A DNA stretch of 8,642 nucleotides. Origin: an uncultured Oscillospiraceae bacterium. Its GTDB lineage: Bacteria > Bacillota > Clostridia > Oscillospirales > Oscillospiraceae. The translations under genes were made by a program, and so were the position numbers. Location: assembly GCA_934565775.1 (NCBI GenBank), contig CAKTIN010000076.1:1-8642 (forward strand). The letters run 5' to 3'. Below are positions 1 through 7,499 of the stretch, in pieces. Within the stretch, counting starts at the first letter, position 1. Each line of letters starts with the position of its first letter. The notes beneath the pieces are model-generated. The model was not told the DNA's origin. It was given only the letters and a program-made list of their open reading frames with translations, and made no database searches.

Positions 1-1
1 G

Positions 2-1747
2 GGTGTGGTGGAGCTGAGCGTGGCCATTGAGACCGTCTTTGATACCGCAAAAGACCGACTGGTGTTCGATGTTGGGCACCAGTCTTATGTGCATAAGCTC
101 CTTACCGGGCGGCAGGAGGGCTTTGACCATCTGCGCTCCCTGGGGGGGATGGCGGGCTTTCCCAAGCCCTCGGAGAGCGATACGGACGCCTTTGTGGCGG
201 GGCATGCCTCCAATTCCGTGTCGGTCGCCCTTGGAATGGCCCGGGCGAACGCGCTGAGGGGCGAGCGCCGCAGCGTGCTGGCGCTGCTGGGGGACGGGGC
301 GCTGACCGGCGGCCTGGCCTATGAGGGCCTGAACGATGCCGGGGCCAGCAGCCTGCCTCTGATTGTAATCCTGAACGACAACGAGATGTCCATCGCCCCC
401 AATGTGGGCGGTATTTCCAAGCACCTGGCCCGGGTGCGGATGCGCCCCGGCTATTTCGGCCTGAAGCGGGCGTACCGGGATTTTGTAATGAAAATGCCCG
501 GGGGCAAGCGCATTTACCGCTCTACGCACCGCCTGAAGCAGTGGCTGAAGAATAGTCTGCTTGGCTCCAATATGTTTGAGAATATGGGATTCGTGTACTA
601 CGGTCCCGTTGACGGGCATGACCTGAAGCGGCTGATTTATCTGCTGGATATTGCCCGGCAGTCGGATCGGCCCGTTTTGTTCCATGTCAAAACCGTTAAG
701 GGCAAGGGCTACGCCCCGGCGGAGGAGGATCCCACCCGGTTCCACGGGATTGGAAAATTCGACCCTGCCGATGGGCACAGCCTTGCTCCCGCTGCGGTCA
801 CCTTCTCGGATACTTTCGGCAGGACCATGATGGAGCTGGCGCAGAAGGACCCCAAGATCTGTGCAATCACGGCCGCCATGCTTTATGGAACCGGTCTGAC
901 CGCATTCAGCAAGGCCTTCCCGGAGCGGACCTTTGACGTGGGGATTGCCGAGGGGCACGCGGTGTCCATGGCCGGGGGCCTGGCAAAGGCCGGGATGACC
1001 CCGGTGGTGGCAATTTACTCTACCTTCCTCCAGCGGGCGTATGACATGATTTTGCAGGATGTGGCCATGCTGAAGCTCCATGTGGTCTTTGCCGTGGACC
1101 GGGCCGGACTGGTGGGAGAGGACGGAGAGACCCACCATGGGATTTTTGACGTAGGATTTCTGCGCCAGGCGCCGGGCATGACGGTGCTGGCCCCGGCCAG
1201 CTGCCGGGAGCTTTCCGAAATGCTTCGCTGGGCGGTGGAGGACTGCACCGGCCCCGTGGCGGTCCGCTATCCCCGGGGAGGAGACGGCAGGTATACCGGT
1301 TCCGCTTTCCCCTCCGGCCTTAGCCGGGAGGATCTGCGCCGGAAGGGCGTCCATCAGATGCGGCAGGGCCGGGATATTACCCTGGTCACCTATGGGACCC
1401 TCTCCAACGAGGTCCTGGCTGCGGCGGAGCTGCTGGCACAGCGGGGCATTGAGGCGGAGGTTTTGCGCCTGCTGTCCGTAAAGCCGATTCCTCTGTATCC
1501 GATCCTGGACGCCGGGAAGCGGACAGGGAAGGTAGTTGTGATCGAAGAGACCTGCTATGACTCCGGGATCGGCCAGCACATCGGCTATTATCTCAGCCGC
1601 CAGGAGGCGCCTTGCCCTGTGGCCCTGATCGATCTGGGTCGGGAGTTTGTGACCCATGGCAGCAATCCGGAGCTTTACCGGAAATACGGTCTGGACCCGG
1701 AGGGAATTGCCCGGGACGTTGAGGTGGTTTACCGAAATGAAGAATAA
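2..1747 (+). CDS. dxs: 1-deoxy-D-xylulose-5-phosphate synthase (5'-truncated by window edge)
   Basis: This thiamine-diphosphate enzyme condenses pyruvate with glyceraldehyde-3-phosphate to give DXP, the first step of the cytosolic MEP isoprenoid pathway; DXP also feeds thiamine and pyridoxal synthesis. The frame is open from base 2 (GVVELSVAIETVFD), and about 40-50 N-terminal residues of the usual ~620 lie outside the window, so the GTG at position 5 is an internal valine codon and not the start. Counting that codon as 1, I see DVGHQSY (22-28), the GDG cofactor/metal motif at 96-98 paired with N126 in LNDNEMSI, the linker PVDGHD (201-206), and the Pyr domain with TAAM (289-292), the catalytic Glu of GIAEGHAV (E316) and VDRAGLVGEDGETHHG (364-379). 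Many homologues have AEQH or AEEH at the last site; here it is AEGH, with the Glu kept. It is the first visible gene of the dxs-tlyA-nadK-argR-recN block, and its end overlaps tlyA. Confidence 0.97.
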   Translation, partial: GVVELSVAIETVFDTAKDRLVFDVGHQSYVHKLLTGRQEGFDHLRSLGGMAGFPKPSESDTDAFVAGHASNSVSVALGMARANALRGERRSVLALLGDGALTGGLAYEGLNDAGASSLPLIVILNDNEMSIAPNVGGISKHLARVRMRPGYFGLKRAYRDFVMKMPGGKRIYRSTHRLKQWLKNSLLGSNMFENMGFVYYGPVDGHDLKRLIYLLDIARQSDRPVLFHVKTVKGKGYAPAEEDPTRFHGIGKFDPADGHSLAPAAVTFSDTFGRTMMELAQKDPKICAITAAMLYGTGLTAFSKAFPERTFDVGIAEGHAVSMAGGLAKAGMTPVVAIYSTFLQRAYDMILQDVAMLKLHVVFAVDRAGLVGEDGETHHGIFDVGFLRQAPGMTVLAPASCRELSEMLRWAVEDCTGPVAVRYPRGGDGRYTGSAFPSGLSREDLRRKGVHQMRQGRDITLVTYGTLSNEVLAAAELLAQRGIEAEVLRLLSVKPIPLYPILDAGKRTGKVVVIEETCYDSGIGQHIGYYLSRQEAPCPVALIDLGREFVTHGSNPELYRKYGLDPEGIARDVEVVYRNEE

Positions 1748-2540
1748 GAAGCGTCTGGATGTGCTCCTGACGGAGCAGGGCTATGCAGAGACCCGCACCA
1801 AGGCCCAGGCCATTATCATGAGCGGCGAGGTCTATGTAGATGGACAAAAGGCGGATAAGCCCGGCGTCTCCTATGAGGAGACGGTCTCCATTGAGGTCCG
1901 GGGGCACGCCTGCCCCTATGTGAGCCGGGGCGGCCTGAAGCTGGAAAAGGCCCTGCGGGACTTCGGCGTGGACCCTAACGGTTACGTTTGCAGCGATTCC
2001 GGGGCCTCCACCGGCGGCTTTACCGATTGCCTGCTGCAAAAGGGTGCGAAAAAGGTCTTTGCCATTGATGTGGGCTACGGCCAGCTTGCCTGGCAGATCC
2101 GCAATGATCCCAGAGTGGTGTGCATGGAGCGGACCAATATCCGCTATGTCAAGCCGGAGGATCTGGGGGAACCCCTGGACCTTTCCGTGGTGGACGTGTC
2201 CTTTATTTCTCTGAGGATCGTCCTGCCTGCCATTCAGGCCCTTCTGAAGCCCACGGGGCAGGTCGTCTGTCTGATCAAGCCGCAGTTTGAAGCGGGGAAG
2301 GACGCTGTGGGAAAGAAGGGAGTCGTCCGCGACCCGGCGACTCACCGGCAGGTGCTGGAGGGCTTCCTGGAGCTGGCGAAGCAGCTGGGCTTCACCCTCC
2401 TGGGGCTGACCTACTCCCCGGTCAAGGGGCCGGAGGGGAATATTGAGTTCTTAGGCCATCTGACCATGGTCCCCGGGGAGAGCGTCTCTGTGGACGTGGC
2501 AAAGCTGGTGGAGCAGGCCCACGAAGCCCTGCACGGCTGA
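1737..2540 (+). CDS. tlyA: TlyA-family rRNA (cytidine-2'-O)-methyltransferase
   Basis: This is a 267-residue protein, the normal TlyA length. Family members methylate 2'-OH groups of rRNA cytidines (Mycobacterium TlyA affects capreomycin sensitivity); older annotations call it haemolysin A. An S4 RNA-binding domain occupies about residues 5-60, followed by a YVSRGGLKL linker and an FtsJ/RrmJ-like Rossmann fold. The SAM-binding loop is DSGASTGGFTDCLL (87-100). A K-D-K-E catalytic set is visible: K68, D153 (VVDVSF), K181 (LIKPQF) and E237 (GNIEFL). The frame is open further upstream to an ATG at 1656, but the start at 1737 gives the canonical N-terminus MKNKKRLDVLL and has GAGGTGG at 1721-1727, nine bases before it. 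It overlaps the dxs end by 11 nt, suggesting translational coupling. Exact rRNA targets in this organism cannot be told from sequence. Confidence 0.95.
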   Translation: MKNKKRLDVLLTEQGYAETRTKAQAIIMSGEVYVDGQKADKPGVSYEETVSIEVRGHACPYVSRGGLKLEKALRDFGVDPNGYVCSDSGASTGGFTDCLLQKGAKKVFAIDVGYGQLAWQIRNDPRVVCMERTNIRYVKPEDLGEPLDLSVVDVSFISLRIVLPAIQALLKPTGQVVCLIKPQFEAGKDAVGKKGVVRDPATHRQVLEGFLELAKQLGFTLLGLTYSPVKGPEGNIEFLGHLTMVPGESVSVDVAKLVEQAHEALHG

Positions 2541-2541
2541 T

Positions 2542-3405
2542 ATGAAAAAGGTTGTTATGTGCTCTAATCCCTACCGGGATAAGAATTGCAAGACCCTCCT
2601 GGCTGCCCAGGAGCGCCTCCGGGCTGCCGGAGTCGAGACCACGCTGGCGCTGCCCTTTGACGTGGACCGGAGCTTTGAGCTGCCCCGGCATATCCATTTT
2701 TCCGATTTGGAAAAATCCCTGCGGAATGCGGAGCTTCTGATCTGCTTTGGGGGAGACGGGACAATTCTCCATGCGGCCAAGGCTGCCACCCGGGCGGGGA
2801 TCCCCATTCTGGGCGTCAACATTGGCACCATGGGCTTTATTGCGGAGCTGGAGCCGGAGGAGCTGCCGCTTCTGGACCGCCTGGCTCGGGATGAATACAC
2901 CCTGGACAGCCGGATGATGCTGGATGTGAAGGTGTTCCGGGAGGGGCAGACGGTCTTTCATGACCTGAGCCTGAACGATGTGGTGGTCACAAAGGGCGCT
3001 GTGGCCCGGGTAGTGCGCCTGAGTGTGTATTGCGACGAGGTCCTGGCTCTGGACTATGGCGGAGACGGCGTAATTGTGGCGACGCCCACCGGCTCCACAG
3101 CCTACAGTCTTTCCGCAGGCGGTCCCATTGTGGAGCCGGATGCGGATGTAATGCTGGTCAATCCCATCTGCGCCCATGACATCAAGACGCGGTGCGTGGT
3201 GGCCTCCGGGGCGCGGACCATTGCCGTAACCCTGAACCGGGCCGGCCGCCGGAACGCATTTTTGTCTGCGGATGGGGGCAAGGCCATCCGGCTGAATGTG
3301 GGCGATGTGGTCCAGGTTACCCAGGCCAAGGAGCGGACGAAGCTGCTGCGACTGAAGCAGCGGAGCTTCTATGACGTTGTGCACACGAAATTTCAGAATC
3401 CATAA
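2542..3405 (+). CDS. nadK: NAD kinase (ATP-NAD kinase, PpnK)
   Basis: This cytosolic enzyme phosphorylates NAD+ to NADP+ and so sets the NADPH pool. The protein has 287 residues, a normal family length. It carries the GGDGT nucleotide-binding motif (70-74, catalytic Asp72), GVNIGTMGF (91-99), the short NE/D motif as N145-D146 in LNDVVV, and the diagnostic block GDGVIVATPTGSTAYSLSAG (174-193) followed by GPIV. The start lies one base after the tlyA stop. I see no good Shine-Dalgarno sequence in the 15 bases before it, so translation probably depends on ribosomes finishing tlyA. The C-terminal LLRLKQRSFYDVVHTKF resembles the usual NadK end. Nothing looks truncated. Confidence 0.97.
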   Translation: MKKVVMCSNPYRDKNCKTLLAAQERLRAAGVETTLALPFDVDRSFELPRHIHFSDLEKSLRNAELLICFGGDGTILHAAKAATRAGIPILGVNIGTMGFIAELEPEELPLLDRLARDEYTLDSRMMLDVKVFREGQTVFHDLSLNDVVVTKGAVARVVRLSVYCDEVLALDYGGDGVIVATPTGSTAYSLSAGGPIVEPDADVMLVNPICAHDIKTRCVVASGARTIAVTLNRAGRRNAFLSADGGKAIRLNVGDVVQVTQAKERTKLLRLKQRSFYDVVHTKFQNP

Positions 3406-3423
3406 AAGAGAAGAGGAGAGAAG

Positions 3424-3876
3424 ATGAAGGCACAGAGACAGGCAAAGATCCTGGAGATCATCTCCACAAAGGATATTGAGACCCAGGAGCAGCTGCTGCT
3501 GGCCCTCCAGGAGAGCGGGTTTTACAGCACCCAGGCCACGATTTCCCGTGACATCAAAGAGCTGAGAATTGTCAAAGAGCTGACCTCCTTTGGCACTTAC
3601 CGATATACGACTCCCTCCTCCGAGGGGCGGGGAACCTTTTCCTCCCGGCTGAACACCATTTTCAGGGAGTGCATTACGAGCTTTGACTATGCGAAGAATC
3701 TGATTGTCATTAAGACGATGCCGGGCCTGGCCTCCGCTGCCGCCGCAGCGATCGACGCCATGAATATGTCCGTCGTTGTGGGGACCCTGGCCGGTGACGA
3801 TACGGTGCTGGTTATTATGCAGGATAACAATGCGGCCGCGACCTTCTGCGGCGAGATCAAGAGCCTCATGGCCTAA
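3424..3876 (+). CDS. argR: Arginine repressor ArgR
   Basis: ArgR is a hexameric DNA-binding regulator that uses L-arginine as co-repressor to shut down arginine biosynthesis and, in many Bacillota, to activate catabolism. The 150-residue length is typical. The N-terminal winged helix carries the recognition segment STQATISRDIKELRI (35-49). The C-terminal oligomerisation and arginine-binding domain holds the signature GTLAGDDTVLVI (120-131), whose two Asp residues bind the ligand. A strong AGGAG at 3414-3418 precedes the ATG, and the gap to nadK is only 18 bp. Placement immediately before recN is a long-conserved arrangement in Bacillota. I saw no convincing ARG box in the window, so autoregulation is not supported here. 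Confidence 0.97.
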   Translation: MKAQRQAKILEIISTKDIETQEQLLLALQESGFYSTQATISRDIKELRIVKELTSFGTYRYTTPSSEGRGTFSSRLNTIFRECITSFDYAKNLIVIKTMPGLASAAAAAIDAMNMSVVVGTLAGDDTVLVIMQDNNAAATFCGEIKSLMA

Positions 3877-3888
3877 GGGGGCGCAGCC

Positions 3889-5541
3889 ATGCTTTCGCTG
3901 CTGCATATCGAGAACATTGCCGTCATTGAGCAGGCGGATATTTCCTTTGACCGGGGCTTTAACGTCCTGACCGGTGAGACCGGCGCGGGAAAATCCATTG
4001 TGATCGACGCAATCTCCGCTATTTTGGGAGAGCGCGCCTATCGGGATATGATCCGCACCGGAGCAGGGAAGGCTTCTGTCCGCGGGGTGTTTACCCAGGT
4101 GCCGGAGCTGCCATGGTTTGCCGCCAACGGCGTGCCCTATGCCCCCGAGACCCTGGTGCAGCGGGACATTTTCCTGGACGGAAAAAATGTCTGCCGGGTC
4201 AACGGGCAGCTGGTGACGGTGACCATTCTCCACCAGCTCGGGATTCAGCTGATCAATATTCACGGGCAGCATGACAGCCAGGCCCTCTTTGACGAGGCGA
4301 ACCACCTCCAGTTTTTGGACGCCTTCGCCGGGCATGAGGCCTTGCTTGCCCGGTACGGCGGGGAATTTGCCAAGGTTTCCGCCCTGCGCCGGGAGATCCA
4401 GCATCTGACTATGGACGAAAGCGAGAAGCTTCGCCGGATGGAGTCCCTGAAATTCCAGATCGATGAGATTTCCCGGGCAGAGCTCAAAGCCGGGGAGGAT
4501 GAGGCGCTGGAAGCCCGGCGGAAGCTCCTGCAAAATGCGGAGAAGCTTTCCGATGGGCTGGGGACCTCCGTCTCCTGCCTGTACGGGGACGATACTACGG
4601 ACGGCGCAGCGGCCATGCTGGCCCAGGCAGAGCGCGCTCTGGGAAAGATCGCCCGGTATGACGATACCATTTCGGCCCTTCACGAGAAGGTGGCGGATCT
4701 GATGTATCAGGTCCAGGACGCCGGGGAGGAGCTCCGGGACCTGCGGGACAGCTTCGGCTATTCCGGGGAGGAGCTGGAGCAGATCGAAAGCCGCCTGGAT
4801 GTGATCCACCGGCTGCGCCGAAAATACGGCGCGACCTGTGAGGATATTTTAGCCTATCTGGAGAAGGCCCGGCAGGAGCTCGATGAGATCGAATTTGCGG
4901 ATGACCGCCTGGCGCAGCTCCAGGAGCAGCTGAAAAAGCAGGAAAAAGCGGCCTGGGACCTGGCGCTAGCACTTCGCGCCTCCCGCCAGGCGGCGGCAGA
5001 GCGGCTCTCCCAGCGGATTCTGGAGGAGTTGCGGCAACTGGATATGCCGAAGGTGCAGTTTTCCTGCCGCTTTTCGGAGATTGAACTGAGCCCCACCGGG
5101 GCGGACGCCGTAGCCTTTTATATGTCCGCGAATGTGGGCGAGGCCCTGAAGCCCATGAGCAAGGTTGCCTCCGGCGGCGAGCTGGCCCGGATTATGCTGG
5201 CGCTGAAAAACGTCCTGGCAGAGAAGGACTCCGTAGCGACCCTGATCTTTGACGAGGTGGATACCGGCGTCTCCGGCCGGGCCGCCCAGAAGGTCGCGGA
5301 AAAGCTCCGCAGCGTCGCCCGGACCAAGCAGGTCTTGTGTGTAACCCATTTGCCCCAGATCGCGGCACTGGCGCAGACCCATCTGCTCATCGCCAAGGGC
5401 GAACGGGAGGGGAGGACCTACACCACCGTGACCCCCCTGGACCGGGAGGGCCGGAAGGCGGAGCTGGCCCGGATCATCGGCGGCGCGAATATTACGGAAA
5501 CGACCCTGAAAAGCGCCGAGGAAATGCTGAACGAAAAATAA
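3889..5541 (+). CDS. recN: DNA repair protein RecN (SMC-like ATPase)
   Basis: RecN is an SMC-like ATPase that gathers at double-strand breaks and promotes recombinational repair with RecA. The protein has 550 residues, the usual size. In order I see the N-terminal ATPase half with Walker A GETGAGKS (29-36), the INIHGQHDSQALFD segment (about 122-135), a Glu/Lys/Arg-rich coiled-coil middle (about 150-390), and the C-terminal ATPase half with the ABC signature ASGGELARIMLALK (about 427-440), Walker B TLIFDEVDTGVSG (451-463) and the His-switch region CVTHLPQIAA (about 484-493). The ATG is preceded by AAGGGGGC (3875-3882) overlapping the argR stop, 12 bases downstream of which recN begins. It is the last gene of the operon. 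No terminator of its own is visible before the next promoter at 5545. Confidence 0.97.
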   Translation: MLSLLHIENIAVIEQADISFDRGFNVLTGETGAGKSIVIDAISAILGERAYRDMIRTGAGKASVRGVFTQVPELPWFAANGVPYAPETLVQRDIFLDGKNVCRVNGQLVTVTILHQLGIQLINIHGQHDSQALFDEANHLQFLDAFAGHEALLARYGGEFAKVSALRREIQHLTMDESEKLRRMESLKFQIDEISRAELKAGEDEALEARRKLLQNAEKLSDGLGTSVSCLYGDDTTDGAAAMLAQAERALGKIARYDDTISALHEKVADLMYQVQDAGEELRDLRDSFGYSGEELEQIESRLDVIHRLRRKYGATCEDILAYLEKARQELDEIEFADDRLAQLQEQLKKQEKAAWDLALALRASRQAAAERLSQRILEELRQLDMPKVQFSCRFSEIELSPTGADAVAFYMSANVGEALKPMSKVASGGELARIMLALKNVLAEKDSVATLIFDEVDTGVSGRAAQKVAEKLRSVARTKQVLCVTHLPQIAALAQTHLLIAKGEREGRTYTTVTPLDREGRKAELARIIGGANITETTLKSAEEMLNEK

Positions 5542-5544
5542 AAC

Positions 5545-5573
5545 TTGACATTTTTCCCCTGATTTGCTATCAT
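5545..5573 (+). promoter_or_regulatory. Sigma-A type promoter of the tyrosine T-box operon
   Basis: There is a perfect -35 box TTGACA (5545-5550), a 17-bp spacer and the -10 box TATCAT (5568-5573), with a TG dinucleotide one base upstream of the -10 (extended -10). Transcription would begin near 5580, just before the T-box stem I. The -35 box lies only three bases beyond the recN stop codon. This is the clearest promoter in the window. The assignment rests on consensus match and on its position relative to the leader. Confidence 0.85.
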
Positions 5574-5579
5574 GAACAA

Positions 5580-5848
5580 AACAAAAGCCGCAGAACGCTA
5601 TGATGGGATGCAGTAAGCGGTCCCTTTCCTTCAGAGAGCCCCCGGCCGGTGAAAGGGGGTAGGGAAGTCCGCTGAAATACCTCCCGGAGCGGCCCGCCTG
5701 AACCTTCCAGTAGGGCGGGACGGTGGAGCCCGATATAGCTCCTGGGGTTATTGGACCCCGTAAGGCGCCGCTTGCGAGAGCGGCGTGAACCAGAGGTGGT
5801 ACCGCGCGCCTGTTCGCCCTCTGTCCCAGCCGGGACAGAGGGCTTTTT
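5580..5848 (+). promoter_or_regulatory. Tyrosine-specific T-box riboswitch leader
   Basis: This mRNA leader binds tRNA-Tyr and lets transcription continue when the tRNA is uncharged. Stem I has a lower helix GGGA (5605-5608)/TCCC (5682-5685), then a specifier loop with AGTA (5612-5615) opposite GAAATAC, where the specifier codon TAC (Tyr) is 5678-5680. Above it are helix GCGG (5617-5620)/CCGC (5669-5672), the AG bulge AGAGAG (5633-5638), and CCCCC/GGGGG (5639-5643/5655-5659) closing the distal loop with GGTGAAAG (5648-5655). Stem II is CCCGCC (5693-5698)/GGCGGG (5714-5719) with S-turn-like TGAA and AGTA. A stem IIA/B-like region has GGAGC/GCTCC (5725-5729/5738-5742). Further helices are GGGGT/ACCCC (5744-5748/5755-5759) and CGCCGC/GCGGCG (5766-5771/5780-5785, stem III). 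The conserved T-box AGAGGTGGTACCGCG is 5792-5806; its UGGU bulge (5797-5800) pairs with an ACCA end, fitting the A73 discriminator of tRNA-Tyr. Antiterminator CAGAGG (5791-5796)/CCTCTG (5818-5823) competes with the terminator. Confidence 0.96.
5816..5848 (+). terminator. T-box regulated intrinsic terminator
   Basis: This is a 12-bp perfect helix, GCCCTCTGTCCC (5816-5827) with GGGACAGAGGGC (5832-5843), a four-base AGCC loop, and a run of five T (5844-5848). The 5' arm contains CCTCTG (5818-5823), which is also the 3' arm of the antiterminator, so the two structures are mutually exclusive. It would stop transcription before the YjbR-like gene and tyrS when tRNA-Tyr is charged. It is also the first terminator that transcripts reading through from recN would meet. 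Confidence 0.95.
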
Positions 5849-5870
5849 GCGGCTTTAGGAGGGCAGAGTT

Positions 5871-6257
5871 ATGAGATATCCTTGGATAGACGGCTACCTG
5901 CGGAGCAAGCCCGGGGTCGAGGTGGATTTTCAACCGGATTGGGGCTGGCACCGCTATAAAGTCGGAGGAAAAATGTTCTGCGCGATTTGCCTGGACGGCA
6001 AAAGCGGGCAGCCCTACTATATTACGCTGAAGCTTGCCCCTGCAAGGGGGGACGCCCTGCGGCAGCTATTTCCGGACATCCTGCCCGGTTACTATATGAA
6101 CAAGACCCACTGGAACTCCATCCGCGCAGACGGCGAAGTCCCGGAGCCTCTGGTCCGGGAGATGCTGGAGGAAGCCTACAGCCTGGTTTTGGGCAGTCTG
6201 AGTCAGAAATTGCAGAAAGAAATTCTGAAATCAAATCATTTGGAGGATGCAACATGA
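5871..6257 (+). CDS. MmcQ/YjbR family protein in the tyrosine T-box operon
   Basis: This is a 128-residue protein of the MmcQ/YjbR family, small cytosolic proteins with a CyaY-like/double-wing fold described as putative DNA-binding; their true function is unclear. Family landmarks are the N-terminal YLRSKPGVEVDF (9-20), a KVGGKMFCAI strand pair (about 30-39), ITLKLAP (50-56), FPDILPGYYMNKTHWNSI (about 66-83) and the C-terminal helix YSLVLGSLSQKLQKEI (about 103-118). There is no signal peptide or membrane segment. An ideal AGGAGGG (5857-5863) lies seven bases before the ATG. It is the first gene after the T-box terminator, and its TGA overlaps the tyrS ATG (ATGA), so its expression should follow tRNA-Tyr charging together with tyrS. 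A role linked to tyrosine is suggested only by context. Confidence 0.9.
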   Translation: MRYPWIDGYLRSKPGVEVDFQPDWGWHRYKVGGKMFCAICLDGKSGQPYYITLKLAPARGDALRQLFPDILPGYYMNKTHWNSIRADGEVPEPLVREMLEEAYSLVLGSLSQKLQKEILKSNHLEDAT

Positions 6258-7477
6258 AACTTTACGACGAGCTGGTCGCCCGCGGCCTGATTGCGCAGGT
6301 GACCAATGAGGAAGAGATCCGCACCATGATCGATCAGGGCAAGGCCACCTTCTACATTGGCTTTGACTGCACGGCGGACAGCCTGACTGCCGGCCACTTT
6401 ATGGCCCTGACCCTGATGAAGCGGCTGCAAATGGCCGGGAATAAGCCCATCGCCCTGATCGGCGGCGGTACGACTATGATCGGCGACCCCTCCGGCCGGA
6501 CGGATATGCGGAAAATGCTCTCCAAGGAGGACATTGACCACAATGCCGAGTGCTTCCGCAAGCAGATGGAGCGCTTTATCGAGTTCGGCGAAGGCAAGGC
6601 CCAGATGGTGAACAATGCCGATTGGCTCCTGGGGCTGAACTATATTGATCTCCTGCGGGAGGTGGGCGCCTGCTTCTCCGTAAACAATATGCTCCGGGCA
6701 GAGTGCTATAAGCAGCGCATGGAAAAGGGCCTGTCCTTCCTGGAGTTTAACTATATGATCATGCAGTCCTATGATTTCTACTACCTGTTCCAGCACTACG
6801 GCTGCAATATGCAGTTTGGCGGCAACGACCAGTGGAGCAATATGCTCGGCGGCACGGAGCTCATCCGCCGCAAGCTGGGCAAGGACGCCCACGCCATGAC
6901 CATCACCCTGCTGACCGACTCCCAGGGCAACAAAATGGGCAAAACGGCGGGCAATGCCGTTTGGCTGGACCCCAATAAGACCAGCCCCTTTGATTTCTAC
7001 CAGTACTGGCGAAATGTGGGGGACGACGATGTGATGAAGTGCATCCGGATGCTGACCTTCCTGCCCCTGGAGCAGATCGACGAGATGGCCCAGTGGAAGG
7101 ATGCGAAGCTCAATGAGGCAAAGGAAATCCTGGCTTATGAGCTCACCTCCATGGTCCATGGCCAGGAAGAGGCGGAGAAGGCAAAGGCGGCCTCCCGGGC
7201 GCTGTTCTCCGGCGGCGCAGAGGGCGCGGATATGCCCACGACCTCCATCGCTCCCGAGCAGCTGAAGGATGGTGCGATCGGCATCCTCTCTCTGATGGTG
7301 GCCTGTAAGCTGGCGGGCTCCAACGGCGAGGCCCGGCGGCTGGTGCAGCAGGGCGGCGTGTTTGTAAACGATGAAAAGGTTACGGATCCGGCCATGACCG
7401 TAACCGAGGCCCAGCTGACCCAGGGCGTGAAGCTTCGGAAGGGCAAAAAGGCCTTTCACAAGGCAATCCTGGGCTGA
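6254..7477 (+). CDS. tyrS: Tyrosyl-tRNA synthetase (class I)
   Basis: This enzyme charges tRNA-Tyr with tyrosine in the cytosol. The protein has 407 residues, usual for bacterial TyrRS. The catalytic Rossmann domain holds FYIGFDCTADSLTAGHF (33-49), where the HIGH box reads TAGH (45-48). Next come GGGTTMIGDPSGRTDMR (70-86), the tyrosine-pocket segment FNYMIMQSYDF (165-175), FGGNDQWSNMLGGTELIRR (188-206) and the KMSKS loop as KMGKT (227-231). The C-terminal S4 RNA-binding domain (about 340-400) shows the pattern NGEARRLVQQGGVFVNDEKV. The frame is open further upstream, but ATG 6254 gives the canonical MKLYDELVARGL start and has GGAGG at 6242-6246 seven bases before it. Its start overlaps the stop of the YjbR-like gene by four bases. 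The leader's UAC specifier matches the enzyme's amino acid. Confidence 0.97.
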   Translation: MKLYDELVARGLIAQVTNEEEIRTMIDQGKATFYIGFDCTADSLTAGHFMALTLMKRLQMAGNKPIALIGGGTTMIGDPSGRTDMRKMLSKEDIDHNAECFRKQMERFIEFGEGKAQMVNNADWLLGLNYIDLLREVGACFSVNNMLRAECYKQRMEKGLSFLEFNYMIMQSYDFYYLFQHYGCNMQFGGNDQWSNMLGGTELIRRKLGKDAHAMTITLLTDSQGNKMGKTAGNAVWLDPNKTSPFDFYQYWRNVGDDDVMKCIRMLTFLPLEQIDEMAQWKDAKLNEAKEILAYELTSMVHGQEEAEKAKAASRALFSGGAEGADMPTTSIAPEQLKDGAIGILSLMVACKLAGSNGEARRLVQQGGVFVNDEKVTDPAMTVTEAQLTQGVKLRKGKKAFHKAILG

Positions 7478-7499
7478 TTCCTAATTCAATATACACAAC

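Noticed and set aside
1593..2345. Minus-strand open frame of 250 codons opposite the dxs end and tlyA
   Set aside because: Antisense shadow with no family resemblance; both sense genes are intact and certain.
2974..2979. NadK ND in place of the NE motif
   Set aside because: The short NadK motif is defined as NE/D, so Asp is an accepted variant and not a sign of lost activity.
2422..4809. Minus-strand open frame of 795 codons opposite tlyA, nadK, argR and the first half of recN
   Set aside because: It spans four convincingly identified plus-strand genes, has a low-complexity His/Gln/Gly/Pro-rich translation with no recognisable domain, and arises from GC-rich codon bias in the antisense frame.
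5987..6253. Upstream in-frame extension of tyrS
   Set aside because: The 89 extra codons overlap the YjbR-like gene and are not TyrRS-like; the ATG at 6254 has the RBS and the canonical N-terminus.
6236..7459. Minus-strand open frame of 407 codons opposite tyrS
   Set aside because: It is an almost exact antisense mirror of tyrS with no domain and no separate RBS or promoter; the plus frame carries all TyrRS motifs.
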